Shown: positions 36,051-45,673, numbered from the stretch's first letter. The stretch is 64,000 bases of DNA from Chitinophaga terrae (ex Kim and Jung 2007) (GCF_900107795.1 NZ_FNRL01000016.1:1-64000), one strand, 5' to 3'. Translations and numbers: made by a program. Notes: generated by a model not told the origin, from the sequence alone.

Positions 36051-38076
36051 AAACCCCCAGCTCTGCGATAGCCGGGAATTTGCCTTTTTCGTCTGTCAGG
36101 GAGGTGGCCACCAACCTGATGAATTTTGCCTCAGTTGGAGCGAAGTTCACCGTTTGCGGAACAGGATTGTTCTTGATATTGGCGAACTGGCCGGCGGATA
36201 CCTTTTTCCAGTTAGCGCCATCATTGCTTACATAAAATTCATAACCATAGATAGAAATCGTTTCTCCATGGTCGTCGGATGCCGGCGGAGTATAGGTAAA
36301 GCCAGACAGGTGCAGGGTTTCATGCAGGTCAACCTGGATTTCGTTCCTGTCGGCCACGTACACCGTATTGGCGTTCCCGTCGATGGCTTTCTTATCATCG
36401 CTGCCTACAACGGTCCACCTGGCAGGCGCAACGCCGAAAACGGCGGTAACTGTTTCTCCGGCAGTGGCGCCATTATTAATAAATGCCCTTGCCTTTACTG
36501 TACCGCCCTGTGGCAGTTGGATCGCCTGGCCGTGATGGTAAACGGGCGATTTGGCGCCAGGAACGCTGCCGTCGGTGGTGTAATGCACGGTTACATCAGG
36601 AGAAGCAACGCCATTTATAGTCACCTCGCCGGCGGCATTACGGGTAATCACCGGGGTAGCCATCACCGCGGGAGCCTTGTACAACTGGATCTCGTTGATC
36701 ACCGGAGCCGCCTTGGCGTCTAAAATGGTGATCTTTACTTTGGCAGTAGTAATATCAGGCAGGCGCAGGATGCGTTTATGGCCTACCGTAGTTTCTTTTG
36801 CCACTTCTTTATACCTGCCGTTTTCCAGCACAGATACTGAAAATGCTTTTACACGCTGGCCCAGGGCGATATATTCCTGCAATACCAGCCGGTTGAAGGT
36901 TACAGGTTGCCTGAAAGAGAGTTCGAAGGTAGCCTCTGTTTTTCCGTCTGCCGCCGCCCAGTAGGTAGCATTCTTCCCGTCTGTAAGGTTGCGGATACTG
37001 ACAGCGGGATTCCCGCTGCGGGTGTTGGTGGCAGTAACCAGGGCATTTTTTGCCAGGTTTGTTTTGAAAGATGCGTCTAATACCCGCCGCAGTTCCATCA
37101 GGCGGGTGGAATCGTTCGGGTGGATCAATCCATCCCGGTCTACCGGCACGTTCAGGATGAGGTTACCGTTGCGCCCAACGGAGGCATAATAGATCTCCAG
37201 CAGGTCGCTTACTGATTTAACCTTATCATCGGTGTCAGGACTGTAAAACCATCCTGGCCGGATGGAGACATCACATTCGGCAGGTATCCATTTTTCACCG
37301 TCTTCATCGCCTTCGTTCAGGGATTTGGTGGGCGGTGCGCCTACGCCCGGCGTGAAGCCTGATACATTTAATGTACTCCAGTTAGTAGTGCCGGCAAAGC
37401 CGTTTTCATTTCCTACCCAACGGCATCCGGGTCCTACGTCGCTGAAAATGATCGCGTTGGGTTGATTTCTATATACTACGCTGTGAAACAGCTTCCAATC
37501 GTAAGGTTGTTTGATATTACCGCCATTGGCGCCATCGAACCATTGCTCGAAAACAGGGCCGTAGCCTGATAATACTTCGTTGAGGGTATTGGCGAAGATC
37601 TGGTTGTACTCCGCGGTGCCATAGGCAGGATGGTTGCGGTCCCAGGGCGAAAGATACACGCCGAACTTCAGGCCGTACTCCTTGCAGGCGGCAGACAATT
37701 CGGCCAATACATCTCCTTTGCCGTCTTTCCAGGCGCTTTCCCTGACGGTATGCGTGCTGTATTTGCTTGGCCAGAGGCAGAAACCATCATGATGTTTGGC
37801 GGTGATCACGATGCCTTTCATTCCCGCCAGTTTCGCTGTGCGGGCCCATTGCCGTGCATCAAGATGTTTCGGATTGAATACTTTGGGATCTTCATCTCCG
37901 TGCCCCCATTCCTTATTGGTGAAGGTATTCGGACCGAAGTGAATGAACATGTAGTACTCCAGGTCATTCCATGCTACCTGCGCAGCAGAAGGTAATGCCC
38001 CATAGGGTTGGATATCCTGGGTTTTTGCGATACCGCAGCCCAGTAATCCGGCCAGCAATAACAAGCTTTTTTTCAT
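36028..38076 (-). CDS. GH29 alpha-L-fucosidase with C-terminal sugar-binding modules
   Basis: The 682-residue protein has a signal peptide (MKKSLLLLAGLLGCGIAKTQ) and a GH29 catalytic barrel (about 20-340; MFIHFGPNTFTNKEWG, AKHHDGFCLWPS, EQWFDGANGG with the nucleophile Asp). Two discoidin-like F5/8 domains follow around a chitobiase C-terminal-like/Fn3-associated module (TPVITRNAAGEVTI, HYTTDGSVPG). It would release L-fucose from glycans outside the cytoplasm. The frame is open upstream to 38553, but the signal peptide fixes the start at 38076. It shares a divergent intergenic region with the GH109 gene. Confidence 0.92.
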   Translation of the reverse strand: MKKSLLLLAGLLGCGIAKTQDIQPYGALPSAAQVAWNDLEYYMFIHFGPNTFTNKEWGHGDEDPKVFNPKHLDARQWARTAKLAGMKGIVITAKHHDGFCLWPSKYSTHTVRESAWKDGKGDVLAELSAACKEYGLKFGVYLSPWDRNHPAYGTAEYNQIFANTLNEVLSGYGPVFEQWFDGANGGNIKQPYDWKLFHSVVYRNQPNAIIFSDVGPGCRWVGNENGFAGTTNWSTLNVSGFTPGVGAPPTKSLNEGDEDGEKWIPAECDVSIRPGWFYSPDTDDKVKSVSDLLEIYYASVGRNGNLILNVPVDRDGLIHPNDSTRLMELRRVLDASFKTNLAKNALVTATNTRSGNPAVSIRNLTDGKNATYWAAADGKTEATFELSFRQPVTFNRLVLQEYIALGQRVKAFSVSVLENGRYKEVAKETTVGHKRILRLPDITTAKVKITILDAKAAPVINEIQLYKAPAVMATPVITRNAAGEVTINGVASPDVTVHYTTDGSVPGAKSPVYHHGQAIQLPQGGTVKARAFINNGATAGETVTAVFGVAPARWTVVGSDDKKAIDGNANTVYVADRNEIQVDLHETLHLSGFTYTPPASDDHGETISIYGYEFYVSNDGANWKKVSAGQFANIKNNPVPQTVNFAPTEAKFIRLVATSLTDEKGKFPAIAELGVFARKAGK

Positions 38077-38259
38077 TGTTGTAGAACTGTAATATAAAAT
38101 AAAGGATCTTAGCGAAGATAGGGCAGATATACAAACGTTATGACTTGATATTCCCCTTTTGTAATTTAATATTATCATTGTCATGATCCCGGCCGGAAGA
38201 AATTTCCTTAAAAGCAGCCGTTTATCATAAAAATGTAAGAATATTATGAAACACATTGG

Positions 38260-38287
38260 TTTGGATAAAGCAATTTTTATAAATTTA
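38260..38287 (+). promoter_or_regulatory. candidate promoter of the GH109 gene
   Basis: TTTG (38260-38263) and TAAATTTA (38280-38287, close to TAnnTTTG) lie about 45 bases before the start codon, with a 16-base gap. In the same divergent region is CAAACGTTAT (38132-38141), which resembles the TAAAACGTTTTA palindrome near 42702. Confidence 0.35.
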
Positions 38288-38332
38288 GTCCCTTCGGAAC
38301 GTATCATTATATACGCAGATAAACTTTGAACA

Positions 38333-39727
38333 ATGAATAAACAACCACTGCATCGCAGAAGCTTTCTGAAAAACACGGTAGCAGCGGGCGTAGGGCTTTC
38401 TATGCTCGGCTCGTCTGCCAAATTATTTGCCAATGAAAAAATGCCTAAAGTTAGAATTGGCCTGATTGGCGTGGGAGCACGCGGTCTTGGACACCTGAAC
38501 TTCTTCTTACACCGCGACGACGCCGATGTAATTGCGTTCGCGGATCCCGACACTGCCTACACTGTACCTAAAGCAAAAGCCATGATCGAAAAGGCTTATG
38601 GTACCAAGAAAAAAGTAGCTGAATACACTAACGGACCTGAAGATTTCCACAACCTTCTAAAACGCGACGACATTGACGCCGTAGTAATTGCAACGCCATG
38701 GGAATGGCATAGCATCATGGCCATTGCAGCGATGAAAGCCGGTAAAACCCCGGCTGTAGAAGTTTGCGGCGCTTCTGATATCCAGGAGTGCTGGGAGCTG
38801 GTAAATACCAGCGAAGCTACAGGCATCCCTGTATTTGGTATGGAAAACGTGTGTTACCGCCGTGATGTAATGGCAGTACTGAACATGGTGCGCCAGGGAT
38901 TATTCGGTGAACTGATCCACTTGCAGGGCGGTTACCAGCATGATCTTCGCCCGGTAAAATTCAACAATGGCAAGCAGTATTATGGCGGCGGCGTTGAATT
39001 TGGAGAGAAAGCGCTGTCTGAAGCCAAATGGAGGACCAACCACTCCGTTCACCGCAACGGCGACCTCTATCCGTCTCACGGCCTGGGTCCGATCAACAAC
39101 TATATCAATATCAACCGCGGTAACCGCCTGGTGTCGCTGACTTCCATGGCCACCAAATCACGCGGTCTGCATAAATACATCGTAGATAACGGAGGCCCTG
39201 ATCATCCGAACGCAAAGGTTGAATTCAAATTAGGCGATATCGTGTCTACCCTGATCAAAACGAACAACGGCGAAACAATTATGTTGTCGCACGATACCAA
39301 CTCTCCGCGTCCTTACTCCCTGAACTTCCGCGTTCAAGGTACCAATGGCCTGTGGATGGATGATCAGAAAAGCATTTACGTAGAGCATAAGAGCCCGAAC
39401 GATGAATGGGAGCAAACCGGCAGCTTCGATGATCCTAACAGCTACTTCGCGAAATATGATCACCCGCTGTGGAAACGTTTCAGTAAAGATGCGAAGGGAG
39501 CAGGTCACGGAGGTATGGACTGGTTCGTGCTGAACGCTTTCCTGGAATGCGTAAAACGTGGAGCGCCATACCCGCTTGATGTATACGACATGGCTACCTG
39601 GTACGCGATCACTCCGCTGAGCGAACAATCCGTTGCAGAAGGCGGTAACGTCCAATTCATCCCGGACTTCACCCGCGGACGCTGGATGAACCGCACTCCT
39701 ATCTTCGCGCTCGACGACCAATATTAG
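38333..39727 (+). CDS. GH109-type alpha-N-acetylgalactosaminidase (Gfo/Idh/MocA fold)
   Basis: The 464-residue protein has a twin-arginine signal (RRSFLKNTVAAG) and a Rossmann NAD-binding site (IGLIGVGARGLGHLNFFL). Landmarks of the GH109 family follow, including PAVEVCGAS, NRGNRLVSLTSMATKSRGL and a conserved histidine region (YPSHGLGPI). GH109 enzymes hydrolyse GalNAc with a bound NAD+ by an oxidation-elimination mechanism; they are known for blood-group A conversion. Non-GH109 oxidoreductases of this fold exist, so the substrate is likely but not certain. It is flanked on its 3' side by repeat element 3. Confidence 0.88.
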   Translation: MNKQPLHRRSFLKNTVAAGVGLSMLGSSAKLFANEKMPKVRIGLIGVGARGLGHLNFFLHRDDADVIAFADPDTAYTVPKAKAMIEKAYGTKKKVAEYTNGPEDFHNLLKRDDIDAVVIATPWEWHSIMAIAAMKAGKTPAVEVCGASDIQECWELVNTSEATGIPVFGMENVCYRRDVMAVLNMVRQGLFGELIHLQGGYQHDLRPVKFNNGKQYYGGGVEFGEKALSEAKWRTNHSVHRNGDLYPSHGLGPINNYININRGNRLVSLTSMATKSRGLHKYIVDNGGPDHPNAKVEFKLGDIVSTLIKTNNGETIMLSHDTNSPRPYSLNFRVQGTNGLWMDDQKSIYVEHKSPNDEWEQTGSFDDPNSYFAKYDHPLWKRFSKDAKGAGHGGMDWFVLNAFLECVKRGAPYPLDVYDMATWYAITPLSEQSVAEGGNVQFIPDFTRGRWMNRTPIFALDDQY

Positions 39728-39728
39728 C

Positions 39729-39930
39729 ACGCAAAGGAGTTTCACGCAAAGAAGCAAAGGAGCAAAGAAGCAAAGAATTTTTGATCGAAGCGAATTTTAA
39801 GAAGCAAAAGAGCGAAATTATGTTATGTGTTATTATAACATAATTTCGCTCCTTTGCTTTCTTATTCTTCTTAAAACAAAATCCTTTGCTTCTTTGCTCC
39901 TTTGCTTCTTTGCGCGAAACCCTTTGCGTG
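39729..39930. repeat. long GCAAAG-rich inverted repeat (element 3)
   Basis: The left arm (39729-39780) includes four tandem 8-base units GCAAAGAA, GCAAAGGA, GCAAAGAA, GCAAAGAA (39746-39777). The right arm (39879-39930) is its near-perfect complement. The central hairpin joins GAGCGAAATTATGTTAT (about 39811) with ATAACATAATTTCGCTC (about 39835-39851). The element fills almost all of the space between the convergent GH109 and galK stops and shares CTTAAAACAAAATCCTTTGC with element 1. Confidence 0.85.
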
Positions 39931-39933
39931 AAA

Positions 39934-41091
39934 CTAGGCGATGCTGGGGATCAGCACTTTTACGCCGTCTTCGATGATGGTGACGTATACTTCGGGGACT
40001 TTCCCGAATTGTGCTTTATAACTATCCTGGATGAACGCTACATACTCATCTACCTTGTCTGCTTTTACCAGGTTGATGGTACAGCCGCCGAAACCGCCTC
40101 CCATAACGCGGGCGCCTGCTACTTCAGGGCGTGTACGGGCCAGGGATACCAGGTAATCCAGTTCCGGGCAACTTACTTCATATAATTTGCTCAGTCCTTC
40201 GTGGGTAGCATACATCAGTTCTCCGAATGCCTGGAGATTGCCTGCTTTCAGGTGATCGGTAGCATCCTGTACGCGCTGGATCTCGGAGATAACGTAAGCG
40301 CAACGGTTATATACGAGTGCTGGTACCTGTTCTTTCACTTCATCCAGCATCTGCATGGAGGCGTCGCGGAGCGATTTTACAGCAGGGTACCTGGCCTGGA
40401 TGGCCTTTACGCCTTCTTCACATTGCTGGCGGCGAACATTGTATTCAGATGATGCAAGCGAGTGATGCACCATAGAATTGCATAATACTATTTTATAGTC
40501 GGGGAAGTTGAAAGGAAAATATTCGAATTCGAGGCTGCGGCAATCGAGGCGCATAACCTGGTCTTTTTTTCCGTGCAGGTTGGCAAATTGGTCCATTATC
40601 CCGCATTTTACGCCCGGGAATGTGTGTTCCGCTTTCTGGCCTATCAGGGCCATTTCCATCCTGTTAAGCCGGTAACCGAAGAGGTTATCGAGGGCAGCAA
40701 CCAACCCGCCTTCTACGGCGGCGGAGGAAGACATACCGGCGCCTACGGGAATATCGCCAGCCAGTACGCAGTCAAAGCCTTCTACATTTAACCCGCGTTC
40801 CTGCAATTGGTAAACTACGCCCATCAAGTAATTGATCCATCCTGGTGTAGGCTTTACATCGTCTAAACTAAATGATTGGGTTTCATTGGTAAAAACTGCA
40901 TGTACAGTGCATGTACGGGTATGATTCGGCGCAATCGCATATACTATTTTCTTATCGATAGCAGCGGGTAACACAAAACCATCATTGTAATCAGTATGTT
41001 CACCTATCAGGTTGATCCGGCCCGGAGACAGCACAATTGTTGGCTCTTTTTTAAATAACTGGACAAACAGCGCCCTGGTTTTTTGTATCAT
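39934..41091 (-). CDS. galactokinase
   Basis: The 385-residue GHMP kinase has the GalK signature GRINLIGEHTDYNDG near residue 24 and the ATP motif DIPVGAGMSSSAA. A GGGFGGCTINL segment near the C-terminus completes the fold. It makes galactose-1-phosphate, the entry to the Leloir pathway; galT, galE and galM are not in the window. It is transcribed leftward, 204 bases after the MFS gene on the same strand, with a terminator between the two. Confidence 0.96.
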   Translation of the reverse strand: MIQKTRALFVQLFKKEPTIVLSPGRINLIGEHTDYNDGFVLPAAIDKKIVYAIAPNHTRTCTVHAVFTNETQSFSLDDVKPTPGWINYLMGVVYQLQERGLNVEGFDCVLAGDIPVGAGMSSSAAVEGGLVAALDNLFGYRLNRMEMALIGQKAEHTFPGVKCGIMDQFANLHGKKDQVMRLDCRSLEFEYFPFNFPDYKIVLCNSMVHHSLASSEYNVRRQQCEEGVKAIQARYPAVKSLRDASMQMLDEVKEQVPALVYNRCAYVISEIQRVQDATDHLKAGNLQAFGELMYATHEGLSKLYEVSCPELDYLVSLARTRPEVAGARVMGGGFGGCTINLVKADKVDEYVAFIQDSYKAQFGKVPEVYVTIIEDGVKVLIPSIA

Positions 41092-41211
41092 TCAAAAATT
41101 ATTAAACGTAAAATTTACACCTAAAAATATAAAAAAAGGATGATTCAAAAGGATTTTTTAAAAATCAACCTGCCTGTTAATAAAATAGACCGGAAAAGGG
41201 ATCAGGGTACT

Positions 41212-41257
41212 ATAAAAAAGATCAGCAAAAACGGATGAACTCCATTTCTGCTGATCT
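41212..41257 (-). terminator. intrinsic terminator after the leftward MFS gene
   Basis: On the minus strand AGATCAGCA pairs with TGCTGATCT, with further pairing inside, followed by TTTTTATAG. It separates the transporter gene from galK. Confidence 0.8.
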
Positions 41258-41295
41258 GGTATAAAAAAAGACAATCTTTTGGAACCCGGTAATGG

Positions 41296-42618
41296 TTATT
41301 TCTTCCCTAGCTTATCTCCTATAAATGAATACAGGAGAATATACAGGTAGCAGGGCACCATGCAATAGAGGAAGGCATGGCGGAAATCAATATTCGGACT
41401 ATATAAAAAGCTCATTAATCCATGTTGGTTGAACATCCCGCTGTAAACCTGCGGAATGATGGCGCCGCCGCCAATACCCATGATCAGCAGGGCGGAACCT
41501 ATCTTGGTAAAGCGTCCCAACCCGTCGATAGCCATAGGGAAGATAGCCGGCCACATAAGGGCGTTGGCCAGTCCCAGCAATGCAATGAATGTGATAGCAG
41601 AGAAGTCAGTGGTCAGATAAGCGGCAACGGTAAATAATACTCCCAGCAGTGCGGAGATCTGCAGGCTTTTCTTCCCGGAAAGATATTTGGGAATAGTAGC
41701 TACTCCCACTATGTAACCAGCCAGCATAGCTACCAGGGTAAAAGTAGTAAAGTATTTTGTCTGGTCGGCGCTCAGGCCTAAAGATTTACCATATATGCCT
41801 ATCACATCTCCCGCCATTACTTCAACACCAACATAGAAGAAAATACAGAGTACACCCAGTGTCAGTTGAGGGAACTGCAAAACGCTGGTTTTACCAAGCG
41901 TAGCAGCTGCGGTAGTTTCGTCTTCCTGGTTGGTATCAATTTCAGGCAGGGAAGAACGTTTTAATAAGAAGGCCAGGATAGTTAAAACGACAGCGATAGC
42001 AACGTAAGGGCCGATCACGCGTCCAGCCAGGTTATCCAGCAGTGTAGCTTTCTGGGCGGCGTCTGTTGCCGCTTCGATCTGTTCTTTTAAGCCATTGGCA
42101 TCTTTCAGCACAATAGTGCTGAGGATCAACGGCGCCAGGGCGCCGGCAGTTTTGTTGCAGATGCCGAGGATGCTGATACGTTTTGCCGCGCTTTCCTTAG
42201 GCCCGATGATACTGGCGTAAGGATTGGAAGCCGTTTGCAGGAGAGCCAGGCCGGCGCCCTGAACAAACAGTCCTGTCAGGAACATAGAGAAGCTGCGGGC
42301 GTTGGCGGCAGGGATAAAAATTAAAGAACCAACAGCGATGATCAATAATCCCAGCGCCATCCCGTTTTTAAATCCTGTTTTGTCAAGGATATAGGAAGAA
42401 GGAATAGACAGTACTACATAGGCCATGTAGAAGGCCATTGTTACCAATAACGCCTGGGAAACGTTCAGTTCACATACGATCTCAAAGAATTGGATCAGTG
42501 TACCGTTCAACCAGGTAACAAAGCCAAAAATAAAGAATAACATGCCGATAATGGCCATAGATTGTGCGTACCCTACCTGCTTTGGAGGGGCTTTCATTGT
42601 TACTGTTTGGTTGGACAT
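41296..42618 (-). CDS. sugar MFS transporter (FucP/GluP glucose-galactose type)
   Basis: The 440-residue protein has about twelve transmembrane helices of the FHS (fucose-galactose-glucose:H+ symporter) family. Landmarks are FFIFGFVTWLNGTLIQFF in helix 1, SYILDKTGFKNGM between helices 2 and 3 and QGAGLALLQTASNPYASIIGP in helix 4. The neighbouring galactokinase suggests galactose, but fucose, glucose or GlcNAc are possible. It is divergent from a second carrier of the same family. Confidence 0.9.
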   Translation of the reverse strand: MSNQTVTMKAPPKQVGYAQSMAIIGMLFFIFGFVTWLNGTLIQFFEIVCELNVSQALLVTMAFYMAYVVLSIPSSYILDKTGFKNGMALGLLIIAVGSLIFIPAANARSFSMFLTGLFVQGAGLALLQTASNPYASIIGPKESAAKRISILGICNKTAGALAPLILSTIVLKDANGLKEQIEAATDAAQKATLLDNLAGRVIGPYVAIAVVLTILAFLLKRSSLPEIDTNQEDETTAAATLGKTSVLQFPQLTLGVLCIFFYVGVEVMAGDVIGIYGKSLGLSADQTKYFTTFTLVAMLAGYIVGVATIPKYLSGKKSLQISALLGVLFTVAAYLTTDFSAITFIALLGLANALMWPAIFPMAIDGLGRFTKIGSALLIMGIGGGAIIPQVYSGMFNQHGLMSFLYSPNIDFRHAFLYCMVPCYLYILLYSFIGDKLGKK

Positions 42619-42701
42619 AATGTTGTCAGATTATTATTTGATAGGTACTAACTTAACTAAACTTCTCCTATATTTCTTGTATATTTCTTAAATATTTTTG
42701 C

Positions 42702-42713
42702 TAAAACGTTTTA
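42702..42713. promoter_or_regulatory. palindromic LacI-type operator candidate between two divergent sugar carriers
   Basis: TAAAACGTTTTA is a perfect 12-base palindrome with a central CG, as in LacI/GalR-family operators. It lies in the 194-base divergent region, about 85 bases from one start and 100 from the other. Related sites with an AAACGT core precede nagB, galK and the fucosidase/GH109 pair. No LacI-family gene is in the window, so this is a sequence-only proposal. Confidence 0.4.
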
Positions 42714-42812
42714 TCTATATAGTATATTGCAAGAATAATTTTACTTTTTAAAAAATTTTAAAAAAATAATTATACATTTAAACCGGCAAAATTTCACAGT
42801 AACAACACGTTT

Positions 42813-44729
42813 ATGACTCAGCATGCAAAACAAAATGCGCAGAGCACACATCCTTCGTTCTTTGTGCTCATTCTAGTTTTCTTTTTCTGGGGGTTTCTGG
42901 CTGCATCTAACAGTATCTTTATCCCTTTCTGTAAATCACATTTCAACCTTACACAACTGGAATCCCAGTTAATCGACTTTTCTTTTTACAGCGCCTACTT
43001 TATTGGTTCTTTGATCCTGTATTTAGCTTCTGCCGCCAGGAAAGTAGATATCCTGAATAAGATTGGTTACAGGAAAGGCATTATCTATGGACTCTTGATC
43101 TCTGTACTGGGAGCTGCCATCATGATTCCATGTGTCAACAAAGAAAAAATTGTTCCTATTTCCGAAACCGTGAAAGATATCTCCGGTTTCCAGGTAGAAC
43201 AGCAGTTGCAGACATCCGACAGGCAGGTTAAGATCCGTCGTGAAAAAGCAGACGACACTTACTCTTTGCTGATCAGCGATAATGAGCAGGCAGAGAAATA
43301 CATTTCAAATCAACAATTATTATCTGCCGTAGCGGGTGGATTCAACAAAGACGAAGAGCATCATCAGTATGTTGCCACCTTTACCAAAGCGAATGTAGAA
43401 AAAGTAACTGCAGCTTTGAGCACTGAGTTCCAGCAAACCGTTACCTTCGGTTACTTTGCCCTGATCCTTATGGCGTTGTTCATTGTTGCACTGGGTTTCT
43501 CCCTGCAACAGACAGCTGCCAACCCGTTTGCGATCCTGCTGGGCGACCCGGCGAAAGGTACTCACCGTCTGAACCTGGCGGGTGGAGTAAACTCTTTCGG
43601 TACAACCATCGGACCTATCATTGTAAGCATGCTGCTGTTTGGCAACATTAAAGGCGGTGAAGTAAGCACTGATATCAGTAAGATCAATACCCTTTACATT
43701 TTATTGATCGTGTTGTTCCTGGTTGCCGCTGCCATTTTTGCCTTTGTCAAAATGCCTGAGAGCAATGACTCAGAAGTATTTGAATCTTCGCCTAAAGCTA
43801 CCAGGTCGCTGCTGGGTATCACGCTGATGTTTGTGCTGATCCTCGCAGGACTTGTAATGAAAATTGAATTGCCATTCTTTATAGCTGGTATCGTTGGTAT
43901 CATTGGTATCCTGCTTTATACAAAGAGCGCGTCTGCAACCAACAACGAAGGTTGGGGCGCAATGAGATATCCGCAGCTGATCTTCGGTATGCTGGCTATC
44001 TTTATTTATGTAGGTGTGGAAGTGACCATGGCCAGCAACCTGGGCGCATTGCTGAAACATCCTGGTTTCCTGACTGCCAATGGTTTGCCTGAATCACAGA
44101 TCGACCCGTATGTATCCCTGTTCTGGGGCAGTATGATGATCGGTCGCTGGACGGGAGCCATCAGCGTATTCAATGTTTCCAAAACTACCCGTAATATATT
44201 GTGTGTGGTTGTTCCTTTCATCGCCTATGGCGTTGTTTTAGCTGCCAACAGTATCAAAGGAAACGACATCTCTGAATTATATCCTTATGCTATCTGCATT
44301 GTGATCCAGATCATTGGATTCTTCGCCGGCCAGGATAAACCTGCCAAAACCCTGATGGTTTTCGGTTTGCTGGGCGTAGGTTCTGTACTGATCGGGTTAT
44401 TCACTACCGGCCCTGTGGCTACCTTCGCATTTATCAGCGGTGGCCTTTACTGTTCCGTAATGTGGCCTAGTATTTTCGCGTTATCAATTGCCGGTCTTGG
44501 CAAATATACTGGTCAGGGCTCTGCCTTCCTGGTTATGATGATCCTTGGTGGCTCTTTAATACCTCCTGTTCAGGGTGGGTTAGCAGACATTCCAAGCATT
44601 GGTATCCACGCCTCTTACATCATCCCGGTAATCTGTTTTGCTTACCTGGCCTTCTTCGCATTTAGAGTTAAAAACATTTTAAAATCTCAAGGAATTGATT
44701 ATGAGTCAGCAATTAGTGGTGGGCATTGA
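42813..44729 (+). CDS. sugar MFS transporter with a ~100-residue inserted extracytoplasmic domain
   Basis: The 638-residue protein is a FucP-type carrier (FVLILVFFFWGFLAASNSIF in helix 1, SLQQTAANPFAILLGD in helix 4) but is about 200 residues longer than usual. Residues about 108-210, between helices 3 and 4, form a soluble, charged insertion (VEQQLQTSDRQVKIRREKAD and further) predicted to lie in the periplasm. A further loop and helices follow at about 330-375. The gene's 3' end overlaps the ROK kinase start by 29 bases, so it probably feeds that enzyme. Confidence 0.88.
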   Translation: MTQHAKQNAQSTHPSFFVLILVFFFWGFLAASNSIFIPFCKSHFNLTQLESQLIDFSFYSAYFIGSLILYLASAARKVDILNKIGYRKGIIYGLLISVLGAAIMIPCVNKEKIVPISETVKDISGFQVEQQLQTSDRQVKIRREKADDTYSLLISDNEQAEKYISNQQLLSAVAGGFNKDEEHHQYVATFTKANVEKVTAALSTEFQQTVTFGYFALILMALFIVALGFSLQQTAANPFAILLGDPAKGTHRLNLAGGVNSFGTTIGPIIVSMLLFGNIKGGEVSTDISKINTLYILLIVLFLVAAAIFAFVKMPESNDSEVFESSPKATRSLLGITLMFVLILAGLVMKIELPFFIAGIVGIIGILLYTKSASATNNEGWGAMRYPQLIFGMLAIFIYVGVEVTMASNLGALLKHPGFLTANGLPESQIDPYVSLFWGSMMIGRWTGAISVFNVSKTTRNILCVVVPFIAYGVVLAANSIKGNDISELYPYAICIVIQIIGFFAGQDKPAKTLMVFGLLGVGSVLIGLFTTGPVATFAFISGGLYCSVMWPSIFALSIAGLGKYTGQGSAFLVMMILGGSLIPPVQGGLADIPSIGIHASYIIPVICFAYLAFFAFRVKNILKSQGIDYESAISGGH

Positions 44730-45666
44730 TATTGGGGGGACTAATACAAAATTTGGCGTTGTAGATCGCAGAGGAAATATCTTATGCGATGGTCGAATGT
44801 TAACAAATCAACATGAAGATGTAAACGGCTTCCTGGACGAATTACACGAACACCTGTCAGGACTGATTGAACAGGCAGGTGGAATGGAACATATCAAAGG
44901 TATTGGCGTTGGCGCTCCTAACGGTAACTACTATACCGGGAACATCGAGTATGCTCCTAACCTGCGCTGGAAAGGGATCGTTCCTTTAGCCAGCCTCCTG
45001 GAACAAAAATTTGGTTTGCCTACTGTGCTGACCAACGATGCCAATGCAGCAGCATTGGGAGAATTGATCTATGGTGCAGCCAGGGGCATGAAAGACTTCA
45101 TTGTTATTACGTTGGGAACCGGTGTTGGCAGCGGTATTGTGGCAAACGGTCAGTTGATCTACGGTCATGACGGTTTTGCAGGAGAGTTAGGACATTGCAT
45201 CGTGATCCCCGACGGCAGACCACATCCGGGCACCGGCGCACTTGGCTCATTGGAAGCCTACGCCTCTGCTACTGGTGTTACAGCTTCAGCGCTCGAATTT
45301 TTGGCTACCCGCCCCGATACTCCAAGCACTATGCGCGAGCATTCAAAAGAAGAAATCAATTCCAAACTGATCTACGAAGCAGCCATGCAAGGCGATCCGC
45401 TGGCGAGAGAAGTATATGAATTTACAGGTAAGATACTGGGCGCCGCCCTGGCTAACTTTGTAATGTTCTCCAGCCCTGAAGCGATCATCTTATTCGGCGG
45501 TCTTACAAAGGCAGGCGATCTGATCATGAAACCGGTAAGGGAGCATATGGAAAAGAATCTGCTCCCGATATTCCAGAATAAAGTTAAATTGCTGTTCTCA
45601 GAACTGAAAGAAAGCGATGCCGCCATTTTGGGAGCCAGCGCACTGGCCTGGGAGATGAAAGAATAG
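44701..45666 (+). CDS. ROK-family sugar kinase lacking the zinc-finger cysteines
   Basis: The 321-residue protein has the ROK ATP-binding motif GIDIGGTNTKFGV (8-20), the catalytic aspartate D113 in TNDANAAALGE and the metal histidine H165 in AGELGH. The usual CxCGxxGCxE zinc motif is replaced: the three cysteine positions read P176, T178 and S183, while G179, G182 and E185 remain. It would phosphorylate glucose, GlcNAc or another hexose. Being coupled to a sugar MFS gene and near nagB, GlcNAc is attractive but unproven. The start ATG 44701 has AAGGAA before it; an upstream TTG is in frame. Confidence 0.9.
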   Translation: MSQQLVVGIDIGGTNTKFGVVDRRGNILCDGRMLTNQHEDVNGFLDELHEHLSGLIEQAGGMEHIKGIGVGAPNGNYYTGNIEYAPNLRWKGIVPLASLLEQKFGLPTVLTNDANAAALGELIYGAARGMKDFIVITLGTGVGSGIVANGQLIYGHDGFAGELGHCIVIPDGRPHPGTGALGSLEAYASATGVTASALEFLATRPDTPSTMREHSKEEINSKLIYEAAMQGDPLAREVYEFTGKILGAALANFVMFSSPEAIILFGGLTKAGDLIMKPVREHMEKNLLPIFQNKVKLLFSELKESDAAILGASALAWEMKE

Positions 45667-45673
45667 CATGCCG

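Noticed and set aside
38077..38553. N-terminal extension of the fucosidase gene overlapping the divergent GH109 gene
   Set aside because: It would overlap the start of GH109 and precede a proper signal peptide at 38076.
39746..39777. Tandem GCAAAG 8-mers as a possible CRISPR or satellite array
   Set aside because: Units are contiguous 8-mers with no unique spacers, and the opposite arm is their complement, so it is part of an inverted repeat.
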